Origin: Ascarosepion bandense | Lineage: Eukaryota; Mollusca; Cephalopoda; Sepiida; Sepiidae | Reading direction: 5' to 3' | Assembly (NCBI GenBank): GCA_037127315.1 | Contig: JBBBDQ010001188.1 | Location: 727,001-791,000 of the forward strand | DNA: 64,000 bases | Part shown: positions 22,801 through 33,411 of the stretch, in pieces | Position numbering within the stretch: the stretch's first letter is position 1 | Layout of the letters: every line of letters starts with the position of its first letter | The notes under the pieces: generated by a model | The model's input: the letters and a program-made list of their open reading frames with translations, nothing else | What the model was told of the DNA's origin: nothing | Databases searched by the model: none | Position numbers and translations under genes: made by a program

Positions 22801-24455
22801 ATATTGCCACTGGTGTAGATTTAATTTATTATTTCTGTGATTCTTTCTACGCCAAAACCTTCTATGGATTTCATAATCTCTATTACGATACCGTCAGGTC
22901 CTGCTTCTTCGTTTCTGTTCAATTTGGTCAGTGCAGGCTCCACTTCGGTTTTTAATATTTCTGGTCCGTCGGTGTTTCTGTGTATTGCTCGTTGCTCTCT
23001 CTTGTCGTTTCATCGCAGAAGCATTTTTCTTTCTCTAATATGAGTGTTCCTTTCTTTGATTTTATACAACCTGTTGATGAGCATGTTTTTTCTCCTGTTA
23101 TATTTCTTTATGCATATATCCTTTATTTGTTGTGATCAGTCACTCTATATCTTCGTATTTGTCGTTGAGCTAACTTTCTTTAGTCGGTCTAGATTTAATA
23201 TCTTCAAATGTATCTTTAGATGTATGTATCCTATTGTGTTTTCGATGGCTCTATTCTACTGTTTAGAAATGTGTATTTCTGTGTTGAGATGTGTTTAAAG
23301 ACGTACCTGCATTTATATGATGAAACATGTTTGTGAAGGTACATTATTTACTGTGGTCAAATGAATTTTTGCAGCTACCTGCCCGGCTAGGGTCAAATAT
23401 GTTTTTGAAGGCGCTCAGATTTTTTTAGGGGTTACCTAGAAATTCTCCGTTTCGTTCAATTCCACAAACCAGTCGATGAAATTTAAATTATTTGCAACAT
23501 TCTGACGCGTGTTAAAATCCTCACAGCTTTTATTATTGTTGAAATTATTGTAACACTGTAAGTGTTCCGTATACACACACGTTAAACGGATATCGACGGA
23601 TCTTGGATTCGAACACAGGAATAGATAATTGGAAAATACTTCTGTGCGTATATACTTTTTTTTTACCCAGAAAAATCAACTTTTTTATCTTTTCTTAGGA
23701 GGGGTTGAGAGAGAAGAAGAGGGAAATAAACTCCGGGATATTCGAGAGAAATAAATGCGAAACACATGATATTGTGGATGCCATGTAGATATGATAATAA
23801 TTTGAGGATGTTCAGCTGATCCAGCGAGGGGAGAGAACCCCCATTCTTTTTTTCTCTTGCTCTCCCCTTCGCTCTCTCGGAGAAGGAAAGGGAGGAACGA
23901 ACAACGAATGGTAAAATTGTCTGTAGGGCTTTTAAAGGATCACACACGAAGGATGTAATTGTAATTAACGATGACAGGTGAATGTTTAAGGTAAATAAAG
24001 TAGAGCCGGGATGACGGGAATTATGCAAATGAGCTGAACCAAACCAAGGAAGCTGACGTTATATTTTAATAGTAGGATATTCCAATGTCTTCCTCTTGTC
24101 CCCAGGTCTCTTACTACTCTGAGATTAGAAATCATAGCATGGAAAAGAGAGAATGAAAGGTCGGTTTGACATATTCGATCCCCTTGGGCGGAACGAAAGC
24201 GAACAGCTTTCAATTTTCTAAATTTTTGAAAAGTCTTTTCAAGGCTCTTTACCGAAGTTTTACGGAATGGCTGAAGTTGGGTGCTGGGTGGCAACGGCGG
24301 CAGTAAATTCGTCTTGTCTCTTTCGCTCGGCAACGAGAAGCTCCTACTGATTTTTCTCCCGGGGTTTTCTATATTTATGCTTGTTCCAAATTCTCTTGGG
24401 TGGGTGCATGATGGACTCGGAGGGTCTACGCAAGCCAAGTAATTTTTTTTTATCA
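22801..24455. other. Intergenic with no recognised element
   Basis: 22850-23300 is T-rich with a diverged LINE-like reading direction. 23660-24450 holds two overlapping minus-strand frames of 121 and 156 codons without recognisable domains; I do not call them genes. Confidence 0.4.
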
Positions 24456-24960
24456 TATCACCCCGAGCAAGGCGGTAACGCCACTGATGTGCAGGGGGCT
24501 ACGTAAGAGTGAAAAAGAAAGCCGGAAACCACATCCTAAACAGGGAACAAGGGATGAGCCTCTACACCTGTGCAATAAACGTGGGTGGAGTGTGAGCCGG
24601 GCGATAGTTTAGTCTATTTACTCCAACTGAGAAAAAAAAATGAAAAAGAAAAACAAAGAAAAGTGAAAAGATTGGAAAAGAGAAAGCCATAAATCACATC
24701 CTGAACAGGGAACAAGGGATGAGCGTCTACGCCTCTACAATAGACGTGGGTGGAGTGTGAACCGGGCGATAGTTTAGTCTATCTACTCCAATTGAGAAAC
24801 CAAAATGAAAAAGAAAAAAAAGAAAAGTGAAAAGATTGGAAAAGAGAAAGCCAGAAACCACATCCTGAACAGGGAACAAGGGATGGGCCTCTACACCTGT
24901 ACAATAGACGTGGGTGGAGTGATAGTTTAGTCTATCTACTCCAATTAAAAAAAAATAAAT
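24456..24960 (-). mobile_element. SINE-like element with three body units and LINE-type tail
   Basis: The tail at low coordinates reads ATATCACCCCGAGCAAGGCG and AGGGGGCTACGTAAGAGTG. Then follow three units of AAGCCRGAAACCACATCCTR ... AACAGGGAACAAGGGATG ... GTGGGTGGAGTGTGARCCGG ... AGTTTAGTCTATYTACTCC. Confidence 0.8.
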
Positions 24961-25938
24961 AAATAAATATATAAATAAAAAGTAGGGGCGTTGACTTAAC
25001 TAAGTTTGCCCAATGAGATTACTTCCCTCTCCACATTTCGAGGTGGGGGGGGGGGTTCAAACAATGAAGTAACAGTATTTCCTCTGAGGTAATTTATCTT
25101 CGTCTTCTTCTTCTTGATTCAACTGATTACGTCAGTAAATCTAGTGTTTAGCTTGAAAATTTTAATTCTAGTGAGATTAATAATTCGTTTTTATTTCCTT
25201 AGTTAAAGCTTTAACCTCATCAAAAATTTTTGACAATCTTGTTTTGACTACCGCTATTTTTCACTTCCATTGGCCGAAAAGCCCAAAGCTTCTGATCGAC
25301 TTTTGAAAAAACAGTTCAAAAATATATTTTTCCCTTCTATTCTCTTCAATTTCCAACTAGTTTTTTGTTTTTCAGATTTTACAAATTTGTAATAAGTACT
25401 CAACTCATATCGCGAATGACAATAAATAGCAAAATCAACAATACCACTAGTAATAATTTCTTTCGCTCCGTCGTATTAAACTTAGGATTACATTTTTCTT
25501 TTTCACATGCGATATTACAAGGCAATCATAAACAAAACAATTACGTGTTACATAAATATCTTAAGAAGGGCAATTACGAGTTACAGCAGCAGCAGCAGCA
25601 GCAGCATCCACATAATCAGCGTTGTTTTTTATCTCACTTTGGTACTGTTTACTAACACATACAAACTGTTTATGAACCAGCAACAAACTTTTACCAAGAA
25701 GTTTTGGTATGATTCTGAATATTTGCTATATAGGTGGGTGGTACCAAATTTTTCCATGTGATGACGCGAGAACTGTTAGGACACATACACTATACGCGCC
25801 TTCATTGAAGTGACCATGAGTTAAACATGAAAATAAAATTAATATCTAGAATATTAATTAAGCAAAATTATTATTTTTGACTTGTTTCAATAATTTGGTT
25901 GCTTTATGAAAATCTAATTTAACTGGTTATTTTGAATA
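24961..25938. other. Intergenic, includes (CAG)n
   Basis: Contains G-run at 25047-25055 and a (CAG)7-like run at 25585-25606. 25655-25760 resembles the Penelope-associated block at 60450-60540 (AACCAGCAACAAACTTTTAC). Confidence 0.45.
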
Positions 25939-26655
25939 TCTAAACTTATTTATAAATGGATCTTTGTGTGTGTATGTGTGTGTGTGTGCGTCCGTTACCT
26001 ATAGACTCCGAAACGGCTGAACCGATTTTCTTGAAATTTTACACAGTTGTACTATAAGCGTCTGCGAGTGTTCTTAGCTAGGTTTTGTGTCGAGGTACCT
26101 CCGATAAATATCGAAAATCAATGATCGTAAAAATCGAGTTATAGAAAGAGTGGACCGATTTTAATCAAATTTGATACACTCATAGACAAAGACATAAGAA
26201 ATGATATTCAGAAGTTTCAAGGTTGCAGTTCTTACAGTAGTGCAGAAAATCGATAATATATATATGAAAGGCAAGATGTTTGTGTGTGTGTCTGTTTATC
26301 TGCCTGTATGTCTGTATTTTTTCAGACCTTTTATTTTAGTTTTTGTTTCGGGTCAAATAGAGATAGTAGGTATAATTTTAGTTCTTAGTCTCAGCCATGA
26401 TACCATTTACTCAGAGAACTTATTTAGCCTTCAAAATTCAGTTTACGACGAAATTACTTATTTGATATCGATACCAGAAAATCAAAATTTGACTTACATC
26501 CATTTATTTTTCTTTCAGTCTACGGTTTCGCTTTAACTGGAAACAACTATTGCTTTTTAGTCTTTCATGCCAACGTCCAAAGTGTCTGAATTCCAGGACT
26601 ATGGATTAGTTTTAAACTTTCATTGCACCCGAGCAACGCCGGGCTATACTGCTAG
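25939..26655 (+). mobile_element. Non-autonomous Helitron, about 717 bp
   Basis: Starts TCTAAACTTATTTATAAATG after a host A and ends CGAGCAACGCCGGGCTATAC then TGCTAG before a host T. An internal TCGATAATATATATGAAAGG resembles a second Helitron 5' end, so this may be a nested or chimeric element. It is similar along its whole length to 50340-51088. Confidence 0.8.
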
Positions 26656-26879
26656 TTTTTAGATAATTTCTTGCATACGTAGGCGAAGGCTTAAACATTA
26701 AACAAAATCATATATATAGTCTTCAATGGTTAACTAGTTTTGTCTAGAAGACGCCACATACGTCAGCGGTATTTATTATAAGTATTTATTATAAGTATTT
26801 TAAAGTGACTATCAAAATAAATAATATCACGTGGGTTCATCGTTAATTCCAGTTGGTGTCTGTGAGGGTACAGAACACC

Positions 26880-27760
26880 CGGATTAAAATGAAGAATTTA
26901 ATGCGGGATATCCTGTCAACAAAATACAACATAAATTTCAAGAAAAGACAACGCAATAAGAAATGTTTATATAAAATTAGAAAATAGTATATTTAACAAC
27001 ATATATACAGAATGAGGAATTTGTTTATTTGTTTGGTGAAAAAAATGTCTTTTAGATTTAAGCGAATGTGTCTTTGAACAAAAACATTACAGAGTAGTAA
27101 TGTTTCTTTCTTTCTTTTTTATGTGTTCACCGTTATGTAGGTAAAAAAGGAAAGGGTCGATGAGTTTATGATGAAAAAGAGAGTATCCGTGAGAAAGAAC
27201 CGAAGTGAGGGAGAAGAGTCAAATAGAGGTAGTAGTAAGTAGCAGAATTCGTTTGTGTGAAAATATTTATCAGTCTACTTAACTAAGTTTGTGTTCTTTT
27301 CTTTTTTCTGGCCGGTGAGAGTTGTAAAAGTTTTATGGGCAGTTGAGGATATCTTGTTTTTGTTTTTGTTGTTTTCCTTTCCTCCTTCTTCTCTTGTGTA
27401 TTGGTTGAGTCAGCGACGAACTTGTCTGTCTGTTATTTGGCCTCTCCGATCTCTGCGCCTTTCTGACTGTGTTGACCAGTCCTTAAGTAGTGAATCTGGT
27501 CATGTGACCGGATCCAAATGGCATTTTCATTCTAGGCGTGAAAAACGTTATATATGGATTTTCCATTCCCAATCCAATCAGGTTCCAGAATTTTGCTTTT
27601 CACACTGACTTATGAAATTTGATTTGATCTGGGTTTTTAAAAATGTTTTTAGTCGTGGCCTGAGTTTTTACAAAGTGTTTTTATTCGTGGTCTGGGTTTT
27701 TCTAAAATGCTTTTAGTCGTTTGGATTCGATTTGGCCTCGAATTGCTGGAAAAAGGTTTC
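26880..27760 (+). repeat. Interspersed repeat, partner of 47170-47680
   Basis: Shared landmarks in order: GTCATGTGACCGG, a CATTTTCATTCTAGGCGTG block, TTTCACACTGACTTATGAAT-like text, and GGTCTGGGTTTTT. Both copies lie in the same orientation. Possible LTR-element remains, not proven. Confidence 0.45.
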
Positions 27761-27964
27761 TCTAGACTTAATGAAAGAATTCCTGGTAGCCCATGATTAA
27801 AGAAGTGTAAACGGATAGTTTTATCTATGTAAAATGTATGTGATCTTAAGATTATTTTCAGAAAAATGATCAGGGGAAAATGTCAAGAAGCAATTTCTCA
27901 GCTTAGGTCTCTGGTTGGGAGCCGGAAGAAAATGTGTATTTAACAGAACTCAAAGAATATACTA

Positions 27965-27969
27965 ATACG

Positions 27970-28006
<37 letters not shown>

Positions 28007-28050
28007 ATAATAATAATAATAATAATAATGATAATAATAAGAACTAGTTT
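27965..28050. repeat. (ACT)n followed by (AAT)n
   Basis: About 40 bp of ACT units then about 35 bp of AAT units. Confidence 0.9.
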
Positions 28051-28329
28051 TAATCGGTGAAAATTTCAGAAGTTTCCTATTTTCATTTTTTGATGAATCT
28101 TAATTTCTCATTTAATGATCAAATAACTTTTTGGCGAATTCTTCAATAATAAAATATCCGTAGAATTTTCCCTATTAAATCGTTGAATATTTGAGTTTAT
28201 CAGCTTTAACAAAGCATTGCAATTTCAAGCTTAAATAGGATTTTTAGTTGTTATTTTAAGAAGTATGTACAAATAAAAAGATTTGCAATTGACATTTTTT
28301 CCATTTAACTGAAAGAGAGATAAAACACT

Positions 28330-28725
28330 TTTATCTTTCTGTCTTTATTTCGTTCTTTCTGTTTCTAACTGAAACTGATTAATGCCTTTTCGCTCATTCT
28401 ATGCAATTAAAGCAGAATAGTCTATTATTTATGTGCCATTGGCAGGAGACATTAAACGCTTCTTTCTTTCTTCCTTCTTACATTTTCTCACTGAAATCAA
28501 GTAACGTCCTTTCCCTCATTCTATGCGATTAAAACGGAATAGTCCATTATTTATGAGGTATTAGCAAGAGATATTAAAATATTCTATCTTTCCTTCTTTC
28601 TTTCTTTCTTTCTTTCTTTTCTCACTGAAATCAAGTAGTGTCATTTCCTCCTTTTCTCCGTTTTCAAAACGGAAGAGTCCATTATTTATGAGGTATTGGC
28701 AGGAGAATTAAACACTTGTATTTTC

Positions 28726-28784
<59 letters not shown>

Positions 28785-28880
28785 GCTTCGTTTTTGTAAC
28801 TGAATCTAAGTAGTGTCTTTTCCTTTCATTCTGTGCGATCAAAACGGAATAGTCCATTATTTATGAGGTATGGGCAGGGT
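28330..28880. repeat. Tandem units of about 115-145 bp with (CTTT)n expansion
   Basis: Four units share AAAACGGAATAGTCCATTAT then TTATGAGGTATTGGCAGGAG and ACTGAAATCAAGTAGTGTC. The CTTT tract at the unit junction grows from short to about 58 bp at 28728-28785. Confidence 0.8.
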
Positions 28881-29126
28881 GCAACGGTCGTATGAACTAA
28901 CGAAGGGAAGAAAAAGTCCAATTAAATACTAATAGTAATAATAATAAAAAAAATCAGTTTGTAATGTTATATGAAAACTGCAAGAGATAAGAACACGCGG
29001 GCCATAATCTAACTTACAAAATTTCGGCTTTTACTTTCGAGGTATATTAACAAACAAACAAACAAAAAAAAATTAACAACACCAAAAACGTATGTTCTTT
29101 TAAGAAGATATCACGAAAAAACTTAC

Positions 29127-29219
29127 CATATCATGCTTACTACAGAATTAATGTCATTGTTTTAGAAATCCTAGAGACGCCATCGATATCTAGATAAGAA
29201 ACAGTGTGTCCAGGCATGT
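29127..29219 (-). pseudogene. Decayed exon 2 of a second S-crystallin/GST gene
   Basis: 93 nt with the acceptor TTTCTCCCAG and donor GTAAGT both intact. Translation is MPGHTVSYLDIDGVSRISKT then MTLIL, followed by stops where the family has RYLAREYG. The frame continues stop, stop, A, stop, Y, G, so it differs from the family by point changes plus one missing codon. No other exon of this copy is seen between 29.3 and 30.7 kb or just below. GSH-site residues resemble ordinary GST (ISKTMT) more than the active gene does. Confidence 0.85.
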
Positions 29220-30390
29220 CTGGGAGAAACACAAATAAGCAACAGGAAAATGTCAGAATTCTAAAACCCACGGTTGACAACACAGATTCAATTACTCTTA
29301 TATTTTTTCGATACCGAATGTGCACAATAGTCAAACATAGAACGTATTTTCAAGCGAAATTTATCTGATATAAAATTCCTTATTAGATTTATCAACACAG
29401 TGGGCAAGTACCATTTTGTAAGAGAAATTCGAATTTCTCTAGTAAAATGAATTACAGTGGGCTGGAAACGCTTTCATTATTTCCCAACACAGAGATACAA
29501 AAATACAAAAAATTAAAAAAAAACACAAAAAATGATGCTCATACATACTTGAACACAGAACTCGTACAAAGCAAAACAAATATTCAACTATTATATTAAA
29601 TTCATGTCTGGCAAAAGGCAGAATATATCGATAATGGGTCCTGGGTATGACGCTAAACTGCATCCGGCAGCAAGGCCTCTGATTAGGAGGTTGTGAGAAG
29701 TGTGGAACCACCTACTTAATTGCTGTTGTTCCCAGGTTCACCCTGGCCCAGAGTGGTAGTACTTTTAGGGTCCTAGCAATGGGCAAATATTTAACCCCCA
29801 CCAAGTGGGATTAAAACACTATGAAAGAATAAAGACTTTTATAGATATATAACATAAAAATAGACTCTTATAGAAAAATATATTTTTTTGAAGGAAAAAA
29901 ATATCATAACACATTTTTGAAAGAAAGAAATATTGCCATATCTGAGTAAAAAAATTATTACCAGCAATACATTTTTGAATACAAACTAAAAGACAGCTTC
30001 AGTTTTCTAAAATAGAAAAATAAATAAAAAGAAATTCAACAAAATCTGACTAAATCACCCTTCTCGTTATAACTGAACATTAAAAAGAAACTTAAAATCC
30101 CACATTTTTAGCAATAAATAATCCACAGATGTTGGTATGCTGTTAAACAGAGACTCCTCAGCCACAAAATACCCTTACCCTCAACATCAGCGTTGGCTTC
30201 AAACAGGCTCAAGGAAAAAAATAAACTGTGCTAAACTAACATCCAGTTGCAATATCAATAACATATTTCGGGCCATGAGCTGCTGACCATTCAAACATAG
30301 TTGGATGCAGTGACCACAAGGAACATCGGATTTGAAGTCTCGAAAACAAATTGACGTGAGCAGGAAGGTCTCGGAAGAGGCTATAAAAAT
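29220..30390. other. Spacer between exon 2 pseudoexon and the S-crystallin 3' end
   Basis: Searched for exon 1 or exon 6 relics of the decayed paralog; none seen. Mostly A-rich sequence. Confidence 0.45.
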
Positions 30391-30394
30391 TAAT

Positions 30395-30695
30395 TTACGA
30401 AATAGATTGTTTTCTATAGTATTGGTTGGCAACCAGTCTACATCAAAAGGAAATGGTAACCTATTTTATAGTCTATCATGGATTGATAGAAACATGATTA
30501 CCCAAGCGTATATCTCCTATTGCACTTATTTACTCGAATAGTAGGGCAGACTTGGTTTTCTCGCTTTGGTTGGCAACCGGTCTGCAACAAAAAATAATAG
30601 CAATCTACTGCAGAAATCTTCTACCTAGACCGTCATGCTTTGAAAAAACATGATCGCTTAAGCGTGTATAATATATGATACTTAACTACTGCTTG
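30395..30695 (+). mobile_element. Two decayed SINE 3' parts in tandem
   Basis: 30425-30540 and 30555-30690 both read TTGGTTGGCAACCRGTCT, then TAGCAATCTAC-like text, and end in ATGATYRCYYAAGCGTRTA. Older than the other copies. Confidence 0.7.
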
Positions 30696-30744
30696 ATTAA
30701 TAAATAAAAACAATTTTTTTTTCCAGTTTAATGAATTTTAGGCC

Positions 30745-30750
30745 TTTATT
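30745..30750 (-). terminator. Polyadenylation signal of the S-crystallin gene
   Basis: AATAAA on the minus strand, about 220 nt beyond the stop codon. It gives a short 3'UTR that lacks obvious repeats. It is the first such signal downstream of the stop. Confidence 0.55.
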
Positions 30751-30972
30751 TAAAATCAGTTACAAGTACCAGGTTTTAATTCGAAATGGTTCAACGTGTT
30801 CAACTGGAAACGATTTTTGGAATACAAGACGACACTGACGGGCAGTCACGGCTTCTTTCTAAATCCCCCTCTTAATGAATGGGATGTTTTCTGACTTTCT
30901 TCTCCTCGTAGACGCACACGCACACGAAAAAGTCACTGCCGTTGTCGTTGCATGAGACAGTAGAAACAAAAT

Positions 30973-31137
30973 CTACCAACCGGTGTTGGAACGCCTCTTT
31001 AGGTACATGGATATATTTGGGTGACAGGCTACCCGGTTTCGCAGGGCCATCAGCTTCGGATAATTGTTAAACATAGAGTAATCTTCCATCATGGGGTTCT
31101 CTAAACAACTGTAGCTCATCATATCACATAATGTCAT
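30973..31137 (-). CDS. S-crystallin exon 6 with stop codon
   Basis: 165 nt including TAG at 30975-30973, with acceptor TTTTTTTTTTCCAG. It starts [17 protein letters not shown], matching the GST helix MTLADLHCYVALE, and ends with the ACPKI..YLKKR-type motif as [18 protein letters not shown]. Confidence 0.94.
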   Translation of the reverse strand: MTLCDMMSYSCLENPMMEDYSMFNNYPKLMALRNRVACHPNISMYLKRRSNTGW

Positions 31138-32669
31138 CTGGAAAAAAAAAACATCATGTATAATGTTATCACGTAGAGAAATCTGGCAAATGAAATAGCA
31201 TAAAATTGTATCTGTCATCTGGAGAAAGTATCATATCTAATATTTTATGCCATCTGCGAAAGTTCTAAAATCAGACATTGGCATTTGTAGAAAAAATCAT
31301 TGTCATTTGGAAAAGATGGCATAATATTTGTCTTCAGACTGCTGTTTTTGTTGCCATAATCATGACATTCCGGCAGTTGTACGCTCCTGCCTTCTTCAGG
31401 TGATTAGAAATTGGAAGTAAATTCTTTATTTTGATCACTGGGGTAGAATGTTCTCGTTCAATGAGTCATGCCACTTCCAGATGTCTTAGTTAAAACAACA
31501 TCCGTTGATTGACCCAAAGTGTTGTGAGTTCCATACCGGGCTACAGTAATGGTGAAGAAAAATCTTTTTTGTTGTTGTCAACACTACTATATCCAGGTAC
31601 TGAACTCAAAACTCACGGTGCCATGTTTCGTGTGTCTTTAAGAAACGTCGTGAATATAACAACAAAGATAAGGAGAACAGCATGAACAATGTAAATACTC
31701 TAAATAATATCATATAACATATGGCAGTCTGGAAAATATGCCACATTACACATTCGCAAACACATCATATCAGTCATTTACATCTGGTAAAATCTATCAT
31801 ATCGCAAAAAGATATATGACTTAGGAGATCTGGAAAAGAATATTATCATATGAAAAAAAAAAATATAGCATAGATCATCTCAAAAATATATCATATAATA
31901 TATTGTCCAATGGACAAAAAATTCTTATCACGAACAGGCATCAGTCAAAATAGATAATATCAAATATTACATACCAGCTGCGAATTGTGATCTGAAAAAC
32001 ATCATCTCATATATTGTAACCCGGAGGAATGATATCACATATTGCCATAGATTGGTTCTTTTGCTATTATTACTTTGCAAAATTTTACAAGGCAAATAGC
32101 GACAATTTACCTATCGCGCTCTGTAGATTTTGCTATATATATATGACGAGCCGTTGTGCGAAAACCGCGGTCGGTCTTGGCGATCTTGCTATTTTGTTAG
32201 TATATATATATATATATATATATACATATATATGTATTTTAATCGTATCACCCCGAGCAAGGCGGTAACGCCACTGATGTGCAGGGGACTACGTAATAGT
32301 GAAAAGATCGGAAAAGAGAAAGCCGGAAACCACATCCTAAACAGGGAACAAGGGATGAGCCTCTTAACCTGTTCAATAGACGTGGGTGGAGTGTGAATCG
32401 GGCGATAGATAGATCTATCTACTCCAATTGAAAAAAAACAAAACAAAGTGAGAAGATTGGAAAAGAGAAAGCCGGAAACCACATCCTAAACAGGGAACAA
32501 GGGATGAGCTTCTTAACCTGTTCAATAGACATGGGTGGAGTGTGAACCGGGCGATAGATAGATCTATCTACTCCAATTGAAAAAAACAAACAAAGTGAGA
32601 AGATTGGAATAGAGAAAGCCGGAAACCACATCCTGAACAGGGAACAAGGGATGAGCCTCCTAACCTGTT

Positions 32670-32707
<38 letters not shown>

Positions 32708-33077
32708 TACCGGCCATAATTATTAGGCCACTCCAGTTAAACAAAATAAGTATTTCATACTATTTTTAGTATTTATTGCCAAGTGGACAATTGTAAATGA
32801 AAATAAAATGGTTCTTTTGTTATTATTACTTTGTAAAATTTTACAAGATAGCTAGGAAGCCTTTGCTTCGGCCAACCAATAAGAAGAGACTAGCATAGGA
32901 AAGAGAGCACAAAAACTGGACACCAGAACAGTTCATTTGACGCCAATTTTATTGTGCAGTATTAACAAAGAACCATTCTATTTTCATTTACAAATATCCA
33001 CTTGGCAATAAATACTAAAAATAGTATGAAATACTCATTTTTTTTTAATTGGAGTGGCCTAATAATTATGGCCGGTA

Positions 33078-33160
<83 letters not shown>

Positions 33161-33355
33161 GAGAGAGAGCGCAAATCTACAGCGTGCGATGGATAATTTG
33201 TCGCCATTTGCCTTGTAAAATTTTGCAAAATAATAATAACAAAAGAACCATTCTATTTTCATTCAGAATTATCCACTTGGCAATAAATACTAAAAATAGT
33301 ATGAAATACTCATTTTTTTTTTTAATTGGAGTGGCCTAATAATTATGGCCGGTAG

Positions 33356-33411
<56 letters not shown>

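Noticed and set aside
23663..24456. Overlapping minus-strand frames of 121 and 156 codons
   Set aside because: No recognisable motif, no conserved start context and no splice framework; kept only as an unclassified stretch.
25585..25606. Poly-Gln coding exon
   Set aside because: A (CAG)n run without any surrounding coding evidence or splice sites.
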